In this document: in pieces, positions 6,016 to 15,077 of the stretch
Numbering within the stretch: the first letter of the stretch is position 1
How the letters are laid out: the number at the start of each line of letters is the position of its first letter
IMG/VR virus record: IMGVR_UViG_3300037119_008129
Coordinates: 1-22,543 of that record
From: a virus
Length of the DNA stretch: 22,543 bases
Direction: 5' to 3' (one strand)
Made by a program: the position numbers and the translations under genes
Notes under the pieces: model-generated
Told to the model about the DNA's origin: nothing
The model's database searches: none
The model's input: only the letters and a program-made list of their open reading frames with translations

Positions 6016-7770
6016 TTATGCCGTGACGGCGTAGAGGGTGTTGGAATCTTTCGTGCCGATGGCGTCGTACTGGGCCTGCGTGCCCTTCCACACGGCGACG
6101 AGTCCGTTCAACGCTGCCGGTAGCGGAGTTGTCCACGTCCCCGTCCCGTTGAGGAACGCGGTGGCGCCGGCACCGTTGGCGCCGGGTGCGAGACCGGCGG
6201 CGGTCGTCGTCGTGGAGAACAGGTTGTTGGCCTGCGCCGCCGACAGCGACTGCAACGCCACTTTGCCGCCGGGGATCGTCCCCGCCGACGACACGATGGC
6301 GACGGTCAGTTCCCAGTAGGTGCCCTTGTCGACCGAGTCGGCGGTGACGTTGAACAGGGCGTAACGGGCCGACGAGCTGTAGTCCTGTACGTACACCTGG
6401 AACCCGGCCTTGATGCGGCCCAGCCCGACGGCGACGTCGAGGCCGTCCGTGGTCGTCTCGGTGATCCATATCTTCGTCGACGACGTGAACGTGGCGTTGT
6501 TGCCGCGGAGCTGGTTGCCGATCGGCGGCTCGGTGACGGTCGTGTTGTAGGTGAACGGGAACACGCCGCCGACACCCGAGATCACAGACGCCGGCGATGA
6601 CCATGTGCCGTCATCCTTGAGGAACCTGCCGCTCGAGGCGGTCGGGTTCGGCACCGCCCCACGTGTGGTCGCCGTGAAGTCGGAGATGGCGACCGTCGGC
6701 GACGTGCCGAGGCTGCCGGTGAACGTGATCGGCGCCGTGCCGGTGATCGTCTGCGACTTGTCGGCCTTCAATCCGAGGGCGGTGCTCGTCGCCGTCGACA
6801 CCGGCTTGGCGGCGTCGGCCGTGTTGTCGACATTGCTGAGGCCGACGTCGGACTTGGAGAGTGACATCTCTGTTTTGTCGGCGGTGACGGTGATCGTGCC
6901 CCCGGCGTCGTCGTAGAGGATGTCGATGCCGACACCCTCGACGAGAGCCGTGGCGACGGCGTCGACGGCGTCCTCGGTGGTGATCCCGCCCCCGCCGCCA
7001 CCGGCCGGCGTCGACCACGTCCCATCGGCCCGCAGGAAGTTGACGGTCCCGCCACCCGACAACGGCACCACACCCGACGTGGTCGACGTGAACGTGGCGA
7101 CGGTGAGCGACCGGCCCGTCGACAGGTCGCCACCACCGTTGAGGGGGGCGGTAGTGGCGATCGTCGTCGACTTGTCGGCCTTCGCCGCCAGGTCGGCGGC
7201 GAGGCCGGTGACCTGTGATTCGGCGATCGTGACAGGGTCGGAGCTGCCGGACGCATGCGTCGCGGCGTGGGCGCCGGGTGCCGACGCCGGAACCCACACC
7301 GTGTCGAAGTCGTCGCCGCTGACTTTGGCGAGCACCTCGGCGGCGTTCCCACCGACCGGCACCCCCGGCCCGGCAGGCCCGTCAGGGCCGGGCGGGCCGA
7401 CAAGGATGGCGTCACCGGTCGACGACTCGATCGGGACGACGTCGGCGAGGTCGATCGCCGCGCCGGCCGGCGCCGACATCGCGAACCGCCAACCCCGTGA
7501 CGGGTACGTCAACCGGACAGTGACCAGATACGTCCAGTCGACCGGGTTCAGGTCGACGTCGTCGGTGGCGGCCAGCTCGACGGTGAACGACCCGTCGACG
7601 TCGAGGGCGGCGACGACGGGGATGCCGATGAGGATGGCGTCGGCGGATGCGTCGACCAGCCGGTTAGGTGCCGGCTCGAACGTGACGGTGCCGGTGGCGG
7701 GGGCGCCGTTGGCGAGGTTAATGAACGTGCCGGTGACGGTCACCGACCCGACGTTGGCGGGCACGCTCAC
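6016..7770 (-). CDS. Tail fibre / minor tail protein with collagen-like segment
   Basis: This is a 584-residue protein. Residues 1-120 form a beta-rich N-terminal domain of the kind that attaches actinophage fibres to the tail tip. Residues 125-136 (GPPGPDGPAGPG) are a short collagen-like G-x-y stretch, probably a trimerisation or flexible site. Fibre motifs follow: FLRADGTW at 245-252 and FLKDDGTW at 383-390, and a block at 303-325 with LSKSDVGLSNVDNTADA. The C-terminus holds a domain ending W-K-G-T-x-x-Q-Y-D-A-I-G and T-L-Y-A-V, often seen at the ends of phage fibres and minor tail proteins. Start GTG 7770 overlaps the stop of the coiled-coil gene by four bases. It probably contributes to host recognition. 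Confidence 0.85.
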   Translation of the reverse strand: MSVPANVGSVTVTGTFINLANGAPATGTVTFEPAPNRLVDASADAILIGIPVVAALDVDGSFTVELAATDDVDLNPVDWTYLVTVRLTYPSRGWRFAMSAPAGAAIDLADVVPIESSTGDAILVGPPGPDGPAGPGVPVGGNAAEVLAKVSGDDFDTVWVPASAPGAHAATHASGSSDPVTIAESQVTGLAADLAAKADKSTTIATTAPLNGGGDLSTGRSLTVATFTSTTSGVVPLSGGGTVNFLRADGTWSTPAGGGGGGITTEDAVDAVATALVEGVGIDILYDDAGGTITVTADKTEMSLSKSDVGLSNVDNTADAAKPVSTATSTALGLKADKSQTITGTAPITFTGSLGTSPTVAISDFTATTRGAVPNPTASSGRFLKDDGTWSSPASVISGVGGVFPFTYNTTVTEPPIGNQLRGNNATFTSSTKIWITETTTDGLDVAVGLGRIKAGFQVYVQDYSSSARYALFNVTADSVDKGTYWELTVAIVSSAGTIPGGKVALQSLSAAQANNLFSTTTTAAGLAPGANGAGATAFLNGTGTWTTPLPAALNGLVAVWKGTQAQYDAIGTKDSNTLYAVTA

Positions 7771-7955
7771 GGTGCGGCCTCCTGTTCGTTGAGACGGACG
7801 AGTAGTTCGAGGTTCTCGGCGATCAACGCGCCGACACGGGCAGCGAGGTTTTCTCGCACGATGCGTTCACGGGCGAGTGCGAGTTCGAGTTCGGCGACGC
7901 GGGCGTCGGGTGCGTCGACGTGTCCGTTGCCGACCTGTTCGAGGGTGTCGTTCAT
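7767..7955 (-). CDS. Small coiled-coil protein between fibre genes
   Basis: This 62-residue protein begins at ATG 7955, preceded by GAAGGAG at good distance. An alternative ATG at 7973 would add six residues and overlap the previous stop as ATGA; the ribosome binding site favours 7955. From about residue 18 to 58 the sequence is a regular heptad-like helix rich in L, A, E and R (VAELELALARERIVRENLA, then RVGALIAENLELLV), so a coiled coil is likely. No signal peptide or cysteine is present. It lies between two fibre genes and may be a fibre assembly or trimerisation factor, but this is only inferred. Confidence 0.65.
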   Translation of the reverse strand: MNDTLEQVGNGHVDAPDARVAELELALARERIVRENLAARVGALIAENLELLVRLNEQEAAP

Positions 7956-7969
7956 GGGTGCTCCTTCGG

Positions 7970-8830
7970 TCATGTCGGGAACCAGAGGGCGTCGACGCGG
8001 TCGGTGACCACGTCGGCGAACGTGGAGATGGTGCCGGTACCGGTGCCGCGGATGATCGTGGCGGTGATCGTCCGGGCGGTGCTGGCCGGCGCGGCGATGA
8101 CGCAGTGGAGAGACGCCGAGTTGTTGACGGTGCCGGCGCCCGAGTACCAGGAGGCGACCTCGGTGCCGCCGTCGCGGATGCGGACGATGTGACCGTCGGT
8201 GGCGACGGTCTTGTCGAAGCGGATCAACGCCGACAGGTAGACGGACGCGGCGATCAACTGGGCGGGGATGGTGAGGGTCACCACCGTCGTCTCGGTGGTG
8301 ACCGCCTGCGCGGTGAGGGCGACCCCGGCAGCGGAGAACGTCCTGGCGGCGGTCCGGGAGGCGTCGACGTATTGCATCGGGGCGGCATGCAACGCCGAGG
8401 TCGGGTTGCCTGGCAGCAGCACAGGCACCGTGGAGCGGACTTCGGCGGCGGTGACCCCGAGGATGGCGGTGCCGTTGCTGTTCACCAGTTGGATGGCGTT
8501 GCTGCCACCCATGCTCGCCCCGGTGACCGTCCCATAGGTGGTGAGGCCGCCGACGTTCCGCACCGAGATCGTGCTGTGCATGATCAGCGAACCGGTCAGC
8601 GTGCCGCCGGTCAGGTTCAGTTTGAGAGCGTCGGCGGCGGCCTGATCGGCCGACACCGGCTTCGACGCGTCGGCCGTGTTATCCACGTTGGCGAGGCCGA
8701 CTTCGGTCTTGGTGTGGGTGTGGGTGCCGGCGGCGAGATCGGCGACCGACGTGCCAGTCGAGGCGTCGATCACCGACTGCGGCAGACGCGGGTCGACATG
8801 GTCGACACCGACGAGACGATCGACAGGCAT
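7970..8830 (-). CDS. Tail fibre-like minor tail protein
   Basis: The 286-residue protein starts at ATG 8830, whose A overlaps the TGA of the S74 fibre gene. Residues 1-20 are a short polar N-terminus. A fibre motif block covers about residues 37-60 (HTHTKTEVGLANVDNTADA), nearly the same as one in the fibre at 6016-7770. LTGGTLTGSL at 73-82 is another common phage fibre motif. Residues about 160-286 are beta-rich and may be a receptor-contacting head. It lies in a row of fibre genes, so it is likely part of the adsorption apparatus. The precise position in the tail cannot be told. Confidence 0.75.
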   Translation of the reverse strand: MPVDRLVGVDHVDPRLPQSVIDASTGTSVADLAAGTHTHTKTEVGLANVDNTADASKPVSADQAAADALKLNLTGGTLTGSLIMHSTISVRNVGGLTTYGTVTGASMGGSNAIQLVNSNGTAILGVTAAEVRSTVPVLLPGNPTSALHAAPMQYVDASRTAARTFSAAGVALTAQAVTTETTVVTLTIPAQLIAASVYLSALIRFDKTVATDGHIVRIRDGGTEVASWYSGAGTVNNSASLHCVIAAPASTARTITATIIRGTGTGTISTFADVVTDRVDALWFPT

Positions 8831-10152
8831 CAGCCGGCCTCGAGCGTTTCGAGGCGGGCGGCGAGTTCCTGCACGGCGGCAGTCAGCAACGGGATCAACC
8901 GGGTCTGGTCGAGCTGCTGCGCCTTGACCGCCCCCGTCTCGACACCCATCTGCTCGGCCTCGTCGACGTCGTACACCGCGTCCTTCTCACCGGACACGGC
9001 CTCCGGTACGACCGCCGCCAGTTCGTGGGCGATGAACCCGTCGAACTGGGAGCCGGTGTCCTTCCACGCCAGATGCTTCGGTTGGGTCTGGAGGATCCGG
9101 GTCAACGCCCCGACGATCGGGCCGAGGTCATTTTTCAACCGGTAGTCGGATGGGGCGGTGACGGCGCAGCTCGTGATCTCGATGCCGAACGGTGTGACGA
9201 AGTCCTGTTGGATCTGCGAGATGACGCCGCCTGTGGCGTTCACGAACTGGATGTAGCCGGCGTTGTCGGCGTTCGTGTTGTGGCGGATACGCATGTTGGC
9301 GACACCGTTGGTTTGTGTCGTCGAGTAGATCGTGCCGCCCTCGAACAGTTCGACCCCTGCGAGTGCTTCGCCGGGTGACGTCTTGCCCCACATCAGGTTC
9401 GAGTCGATGCGGCCACGTTCGGCGCCACCCGTCGACAGTTTGATGACGCCGGTCCCGGATGCGTCGAGGAACACGTGACCGCCGCCGGCCGACGTGATAG
9501 CGATCGTGCCACCCGATCCGGCGGTGAGGTTGATCGGCCCCGACGTGCCCGTCTGAATGTTGAGGGCGCCCGTCCCACCCGCCTGGATCGTCACCGGGCC
9601 GGGGGCACGTTCGTTGACCAGTTGCAGCGTCGTGGAGCTGCCGAAGCCGACGTTGCCGTGGCGGGTGCCGGGCGCGGCGACGGTGCCGGAACCGTGGAAC
9701 GCGACGTACGCCGAGTTACCGCCCGCCGTGTCGATGCATTTGACCTGGCCGGTGGAACCGCCGAACGAACCGGTGCCGGTCACCGTCAACGACCCGCTGA
9801 TGGCGGCGCCGTTGTTGTCGACACTCATGCGTTGGGCGGCGTTGACGTTGAAGGCGTGGAGGCTGCCGGTGTTGACGTTGTAACGGAGGCCGGTCGACAT
9901 GGCGAACACGGTGGCGAGGGTTCCGCCGCCCGTCGTCTCGAACTGGATGGTGGGGGTGTCGCTCCCGCTCCGCAGCTTCAACGCCGGGGTGGCGTGGATC
10001 GTCAACGAGCCGGTCATCCATTGACTGACCGAGGTGCCGTCACCGATCGCACCGTTGACCTTGACGCATTGGGTGTTGAACTCGGAGGCGACCGAGTTGC
10101 CCCACGTCGACCGGATCAGTTCGGTAGGTGAGACGGTTGCGATCGTTGCCAT
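8830..10152 (-). CDS. Tail fibre/spike with C-terminal S74 intramolecular chaperone
   Basis: This is a 440-residue protein. The N-terminal 50 residues are conserved-looking and probably attach to the tail. Residues about 50-320 are glycine/threonine/serine-rich beta repeats. From residue 335 on it carries a Peptidase_S74 (intramolecular chaperone) domain: SDYRLKND at 335-342 gives the Ser-Lys pair S335 and K340. It continues with the HLAWKD and FDGFIAHELA blocks and a C-terminal helix (QTRLIPLLTAAVQELAARL). In this family the domain helps the fibre trimerise and then cuts itself off just before the Ser. The mature fibre would thus end near residue 334. Start ATG 10152 has GAGGAG upstream. Confidence 0.92.
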   Translation of the reverse strand: MATIATVSPTELIRSTWGNSVASEFNTQCVKVNGAIGDGTSVSQWMTGSLTIHATPALKLRSGSDTPTIQFETTGGGTLATVFAMSTGLRYNVNTGSLHAFNVNAAQRMSVDNNGAAISGSLTVTGTGSFGGSTGQVKCIDTAGGNSAYVAFHGSGTVAAPGTRHGNVGFGSSTTLQLVNERAPGPVTIQAGGTGALNIQTGTSGPINLTAGSGGTIAITSAGGGHVFLDASGTGVIKLSTGGAERGRIDSNLMWGKTSPGEALAGVELFEGGTIYSTTQTNGVANMRIRHNTNADNAGYIQFVNATGGVISQIQQDFVTPFGIEITSCAVTAPSDYRLKNDLGPIVGALTRILQTQPKHLAWKDTGSQFDGFIAHELAAVVPEAVSGEKDAVYDVDEAEQMGVETGAVKAQQLDQTRLIPLLTAAVQELAARLETLEAG

Positions 10153-10164
10153 AGGTGCTCCTCG

Positions 10165-11763
10165 TCAGGTCGGGTCGGCCCACGTGGCGAAGTCCCACAG
10201 GGCGTGGTCGGTTTCGTCCCAACGGACAGGTTGGGCACCGCCGACGAGGAACGGTTCGGCGTCGTCCAGGGCGATGCGGGCCTCCCAGCCGGCCGGCGAG
10301 ATGGAATGCTCGACACCGGTCACCAACATGACCCGGTTGAACACGACCCGATCGTCGATCTTGTGTTGGCATCGGTATCGGGCCGGCAGGAACGGGGAGG
10401 CGTCGGCGAGCACGGCGACAGTGTCCGGTGCGGATGCTTTGGCGGTGACGGTGACGGCGTTAACCCGCGGCATGTACTTCCATGACCGGTTCGTCAGGAT
10501 GCGTTCGCCGAGCCAGTCGAGGTCGGCGTCGTTCAACGTTTCGAGGTCGGTGCGTTCGAACGGTTCGACCCCGAACATGGACAGCCCGGCTTGGGTGCCG
10601 GTGGACAGGTCGGCTTCCATCGCCGGGGTCGGATAGATGCGGGGGACGTCGTCGGTGCGGCGGCCGAGCAGAGCTTGTGTGGTGATGTCGGCCCGGTTGA
10701 ACGTCAGTTCCCAGTTGGATGGGCAGACGTCGGCCGGGATGCGTTCGGTGGCGCCGCCACCGTGGAACTCGACGAGGCCGGGCACGACGTCGACCCATTC
10801 CAGGTCTGCCGGCAGCGTCGTCGTGTACACCCCGGAGGCGGGCGGGGTTTCGACGAACGTGACGGGCGGCACCGTCGCCGTGACGAACCCGGTGCCGTCG
10901 TCGACGAGGGTGACGATGTAGGCGGGTTGGATCGCGACGCCGGGGTAGCCGTAGTCGCCGATCGTGCCGAGCGGCGGCTCGCTGTTCGAGTAGTTCGGGA
11001 AGTCGCGTTGCCGGTAGGCGACACGAGGGTCGCCGTCGCCGAGGTCACCGAGGTCGCCGAAGATGGAGCCGCCACCGGAGTCGGCGGCCACGTTCAACAG
11101 GTCGACGCATTGGGAGCCGAGTTCGGTGGCGATCAGCGTGACGCCGGTCGTGTCGATGTCCCGCCGGTAGTTCGGCCAGCCAGCGGCATCCAAGACACGG
11201 TCGATGCGTTGGGTGACCGTTTCGCCGGCACCGACCGGGGTGGCGACGGCGGCGACTGCGGCACGGCCGGCGTCACCTTTGGCGTCGATGCACTCCAACG
11301 TGAGGCGGGCACCTTCGACGGCGTCATAGGTGGGGTTGGCACCGTCGATGTAACCGGCCCACAACACCACCGTCCTCGACGGGCCGAGTGCCGGGATCGA
11401 CACTTCGACACCGATACGGATCGAACGGCCCGGCCGGATCGACAACAGGGTCTGGTCGTCGGCGAGATCTTCCATCGACAGCGGGAAGTCGAACAGGCCA
11501 TCCCGATTGTCAACGGTGACCGTCGCCGAGCCAACCTCGAACTGGTCGACGACACGCTCCCGCCCGGCGGTGGTGGCGATGTCCTGCACGTGACAGGTGA
11601 CATCCAGCCAGTACGGCCGGTCACCAACCCAGAACGAATCGTCTGCGTCGTCCCAGTGGTCGACATCCCACTGTGCGGTGGAGGCGTCGTCATACGAGGT
11701 GCCGACACCCAGCTCGACGAACGGACGAACGCCGGGGAGGCGTTCGATGGTGGCGACGCTCAC
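10165..11763 (-). CDS. Minor tail protein (tail tip/hub)
   Basis: The 532-residue protein follows the tape measure directly, its GTG start (11763) overlapping that stop by four bases. An N-terminal block with FEVGSATVTVDNRDGLFDF at about residues 75-93 is typical of large minor tail proteins in actinophages, followed by WAGYIDG and an LTLECIDAKGD block. Position and length match the distal tail or hub protein that closes the tail tube and carries the fibres. The middle part has acidic loops (IFGDLGDLGDGD), and the C-terminal third (HSISPAGWEARIALDDAEPF) resembles the end of such proteins. No enzymatic motif was seen. Confidence 0.8.
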   Translation of the reverse strand: MSVATIERLPGVRPFVELGVGTSYDDASTAQWDVDHWDDADDSFWVGDRPYWLDVTCHVQDIATTAGRERVVDQFEVGSATVTVDNRDGLFDFPLSMEDLADDQTLLSIRPGRSIRIGVEVSIPALGPSRTVVLWAGYIDGANPTYDAVEGARLTLECIDAKGDAGRAAVAAVATPVGAGETVTQRIDRVLDAAGWPNYRRDIDTTGVTLIATELGSQCVDLLNVAADSGGGSIFGDLGDLGDGDPRVAYRQRDFPNYSNSEPPLGTIGDYGYPGVAIQPAYIVTLVDDGTGFVTATVPPVTFVETPPASGVYTTTLPADLEWVDVVPGLVEFHGGGATERIPADVCPSNWELTFNRADITTQALLGRRTDDVPRIYPTPAMEADLSTGTQAGLSMFGVEPFERTDLETLNDADLDWLGERILTNRSWKYMPRVNAVTVTAKASAPDTVAVLADASPFLPARYRCQHKIDDRVVFNRVMLVTGVEHSISPAGWEARIALDDAEPFLVGGAQPVRWDETDHALWDFATWADPT

Positions 11764-14636
11764 ACCCGCGCCCCATTCAACCGTTGCGCCGACCTGAGTG
11801 CTTTGGTGACGGCGCGTTGCACGTCGAACCGTGACCCGATCACCGCCGCCGAGATCGTGACGTGGTTGTGGACGGTGGTGGATGGTGCGGCGGTGGTGAC
11901 CGACACCGGGGCGGCGAACGACGACACCGTCGGCGCAGCGAACGGGGTGATCCCGACATCGCTGGTTGCTTCGACGCCGGGCGCAGCGAACGACGCCACC
12001 GTCGGAGCGAACGACGCCCCTCCGACTCCGACGGTCCCGCCGCCACTGGAGGCCCCCGCGGCATGCGAGACGAGCGTGATGTGGGTCGTGCGGTCACGGG
12101 ACGCGAAGTCGATGGCGTGGTTGAGGTCGAAGACGTCGGGGTTGGTGTTGAGGTTGATCTGTGCGGTGCGGGTCCGGGCGATGGCGTCGAGGATCTTGTT
12201 GAGGTTGCTGGCGCCGGGTGCCTCCGTCCTGTAGGTGGCGACACGGCCACGGCCGCCCCACAGGCTCGTCCACAACCCTTTGCCGACGTTGTCCAACTCG
12301 GTGTTCGTATCCCCGGCTCCGGGTGCTTCGGTCACATAGGTGGCGGTGCGTTCCGCGGCCAACTCCTCGAGTTCCTGGTCGGTGCGGTTCTGTGCGGGTG
12401 GCGACACCTCCGGTTCGATCGACGCCGTCCACGTCTGCCCGTCGAGGAACGCCTGCGCCTCGTCGACGTCGGCCTGCGAGAACTCGGACAGATCGACCGG
12501 GATACCCAACGCCTCATGCGCTAGGAGTTGTGAGGCGATGAATGCGATGTCGCCGTCGATCGCCCCCGTCTCCAACGCGACATGGATGCGGGCCTCCCGC
12601 GCCTCGCCACCCTCCACCCCGGCGAGCGCGTCGAGGATCGCACGGGCCTGATCGGCATGCGTCTGATCAATCTCCGGTTCGATCAACGCAGTGACCGACC
12701 CATCCGGCCCCAACCCCATGATCCGGTACACCTCGGAGATGTCCAACCCGGTCGACGCGGCGATCTGCGCCGCCGTCGACTGCACGAACGTGTTCGCGGC
12801 GTCGATACCACCCTGCCCGAACGCGTTCACGACGCCCTCTTGGAACAGGTCGCGCAGCTTGCCGATCCTTTCCATGAACTCGTCGTCATCGGCACGCACG
12901 TTGCCGAAGATGTCGATCGGCTGCCCGCGCAGGATGTCGGCCCACCGGTCGGCGACCGTCTGCAAATCAGGTTCGAAGCTGTTCAGGTCGTCGAGGGCGT
13001 CGTCCAACGCCGGTTGGAAATCGACGTCGAACGCCAGCCCGGAGAAGATGTCGTCGACCTTGCCGAACTCGGCTTCGAGGGCGCCGGCCACATCCGGTAT
13101 CTCGTCGAGCACCTTGCCGATCGAGATGGCCGCTTCCTGCACCGCTTCGGTGTGGTCCTTCCACGCCTGGATACCGTCGGCAACAGCCTCGGTCTGGCCC
13201 TCGAACGCCTCGGTGATGTTCTCGATCGCAGCGGCGGCGTCCTCCGTACTGATGGCGTTTTCGTTCTGAGCGTCGGCCAGGGCGAGAACTTCGGGTACCG
13301 ACAGATGCATCGCAGCAGCGAACACATCGGCGGCCATCGCCGTCGCTTCCATGTCGGCGTTGCCGTCGGCAAGATCGGCGACGAACTGCCGCCACAACAC
13401 CCGAGCGTCTACCGTCACATCCCCGAACTGGATCACGCCGTCGGACAGCACCGACAGCGGGTCGTCCTCGATCCGAATATCTCGCAACTGCTCGTTGACC
13501 GATTCCATGGTCGACGCGAACACGCGGGCCTTGGCGGCGGCCCCGATGTTGGCGTCGGTGTAACCGGCCGTCACCTCGCGCAACGTTTCCAGCATCCCGG
13601 ACGTGTCGAGTCCCTGGGCCTCCAGTTCCGCGAGCAGGTCATTGAACTTGACGGCAGCATCGGAGCCGCCTGCCATCCAGTCGGGGAACTCCTGGAACCG
13701 GGCACCGGAACGGATCACCTCTTGGACGTCGGCGATCTTCAACCCGAGACGATCGAGCTGATCGATGAGGTCGACCGTCTCTTTCCGAGGGAACACCTCG
13801 TTCAGCAGCCCGCCGCCCTGTACACGGCCCTGCAACCCGCCGCTCTCGGCGATCTGGATAACGGCGGCGTAACTGTCACCGACGTCGTCGATCGCGGCGG
13901 CAAACTCTTCGGCCTGCTTCTTGTCGAACGCCTTTGTCTCGGAGATGTTTTTCATCATCGTTTGCACGACGAGGAGCGCCGCCGACAGGCCGGCCATCGG
14001 TCCCGCCACCGAGGCGAGCTGGTTCAGTTTGATATTGCCGTCGACGGCGTACTCGGCGAGCTGGCCGATGCCGACACCCAACGAACCGACGACGCCACCC
14101 AACTCGCCCAAATCCTGGGCAGCGTTACCAGACAGGTTGGCGAGCACGGAGCGGGACTGGTTCGAGTTGTCCCGCACGTGACCTAACTCGTCACTGACAC
14201 CGTGGGCGCTACTCCGAACGGCGTCCATCCCCGACGACATATCGCGCAGCCCGGCGCCCGGGCCTTCGATGCGAATGCTGTCGATCTGGCGCATCGTGTC
14301 GGCCAGCTCGTCGGCGCGGGCCTCGATGGTGTCGAACTCGACGCCGGCCTGCCGTAGCGAGTTGACGAGCTTCGCCGTCGCCTGCGGGTCGAACCCTTCG
14401 CCGAACTTGTCGCCGATCTTGCCGACCGTCTCGATCGTCCGTTTCGACTCCTCGGTGACCTGTTTCAGGCTGCCGATCACCTTGTCGAACGCGGCGTCCG
14501 ATTTCGACCCGACATCTTTGAACCCGTCGGCGAGTTGCTTGCCGGCCTTCTCACCGGCCTCGCCGACCTTCTTCAGTTCGGAGACAGCCTTGTCGCCCTT
14601 TACGACGACTTCGTATTCCAGACGTTTATCTGCCAT
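11760..14636 (-). CDS. Tape measure protein
   Basis: At 958 residues this is the longest gene in the window. It encodes the protein that sets tail length and fills the tube. The N-terminal 160 residues are helical and charged (coiled-coil type), and a hydrophobic stretch lies at about 205-228 (LASVAGPMAGLSAALLVVQ), a common feature in tape measures. The middle is long helical and acidic. Near the C-terminus the element ATYxTEAPGA occurs twice, and the tail is rich in A, S, F and P. By the usual rule of about 1.5 angstrom per residue, the tail would be roughly 140 nm long. Start ATG 14636 overlaps the stop of the gp10-like gene by one base. Confidence 0.93.
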   Translation of the reverse strand: MADKRLEYEVVVKGDKAVSELKKVGEAGEKAGKQLADGFKDVGSKSDAAFDKVIGSLKQVTEESKRTIETVGKIGDKFGEGFDPQATAKLVNSLRQAGVEFDTIEARADELADTMRQIDSIRIEGPGAGLRDMSSGMDAVRSSAHGVSDELGHVRDNSNQSRSVLANLSGNAAQDLGELGGVVGSLGVGIGQLAEYAVDGNIKLNQLASVAGPMAGLSAALLVVQTMMKNISETKAFDKKQAEEFAAAIDDVGDSYAAVIQIAESGGLQGRVQGGGLLNEVFPRKETVDLIDQLDRLGLKIADVQEVIRSGARFQEFPDWMAGGSDAAVKFNDLLAELEAQGLDTSGMLETLREVTAGYTDANIGAAAKARVFASTMESVNEQLRDIRIEDDPLSVLSDGVIQFGDVTVDARVLWRQFVADLADGNADMEATAMAADVFAAAMHLSVPEVLALADAQNENAISTEDAAAAIENITEAFEGQTEAVADGIQAWKDHTEAVQEAAISIGKVLDEIPDVAGALEAEFGKVDDIFSGLAFDVDFQPALDDALDDLNSFEPDLQTVADRWADILRGQPIDIFGNVRADDDEFMERIGKLRDLFQEGVVNAFGQGGIDAANTFVQSTAAQIAASTGLDISEVYRIMGLGPDGSVTALIEPEIDQTHADQARAILDALAGVEGGEAREARIHVALETGAIDGDIAFIASQLLAHEALGIPVDLSEFSQADVDEAQAFLDGQTWTASIEPEVSPPAQNRTDQELEELAAERTATYVTEAPGAGDTNTELDNVGKGLWTSLWGGRGRVATYRTEAPGASNLNKILDAIARTRTAQINLNTNPDVFDLNHAIDFASRDRTTHITLVSHAAGASSGGGTVGVGGASFAPTVASFAAPGVEATSDVGITPFAAPTVSSFAAPVSVTTAAPSTTVHNHVTISAAVIGSRFDVQRAVTKALRSAQRLNGARV

Positions 14637-15070
14637 CAGGTCAACGCCCGGTCGTATGCGTTCTCGACGGCTGGTTCAACGGCATCCTCGAGGCGGTCAC
14701 CGGCCACCGTCCACCGTCGACTGCCGCGGGCGCCGGGATGTGGCGCCGACATGGCGAAGCGACCGCCGAAATGCAACGCCTTCACCCGCTTCGGTCGGAT
14801 CATGTGGGCTTTGGCGCCGGATTCGCGGATCGCCCACGCCCCCGCCGGCTTGGCATGGAAGATGACCGTCGTGCTTTGACCCGACACCCGTTGCCTCGTG
14901 GAGGCGGTGAGCTTCTTGCCTCGGAACGAGGCCTCCCCGGCGGCGATCGCCGCCTTGCCGACCTTGGCGACGTCACGGCCGACCTTGCGTGTCGCCTTCT
15001 CGACGTCACGCACGATGGCCCGACTCACCTGCTCGAACGTTGGTCCTTTGCTCGTGATGCGGATGTCCAC
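14636..15070 (-). CDS. HK97 gp10-like head-tail/tail completion protein
   Basis: The 144-residue protein starts at GTG 15070, seven bases after the tail tube stop. The N-terminal half is helical and basic. The second half has the family blocks PAGAWAIRESGAKAH, IRPKRVKALHFGG and HPGARGSRRW, which resemble HK97 gp10-type neck proteins. These normally lie upstream of the tail tube gene, between head-tail connector genes. Here it sits between the tube protein and the tape measure, where tail assembly chaperones are normally found. Its role is inferred from the motifs; a function in tail assembly instead of the neck is possible. Confidence 0.7.
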   Translation of the reverse strand: MDIRITSKGPTFEQVSRAIVRDVEKATRKVGRDVAKVGKAAIAAGEASFRGKKLTASTRQRVSGQSTTVIFHAKPAGAWAIRESGAKAHMIRPKRVKALHFGGRFAMSAPHPGARGSRRWTVAGDRLEDAVEPAVENAYDRALT

Positions 15071-15077
15071 AACACGT

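Noticed and set aside
10591-12234. Plus-strand open frame of 547 codons
   Set aside because: It is antisense to the minor tail and tape measure genes and has shadow-type composition without any recognisable domain.
12582-14186. Plus-strand open frame of 534 codons
   Set aside because: It is a complementary-strand shadow of the tape measure gene; the minus frame has coiled coils, a hydrophobic segment and good gene junctions.
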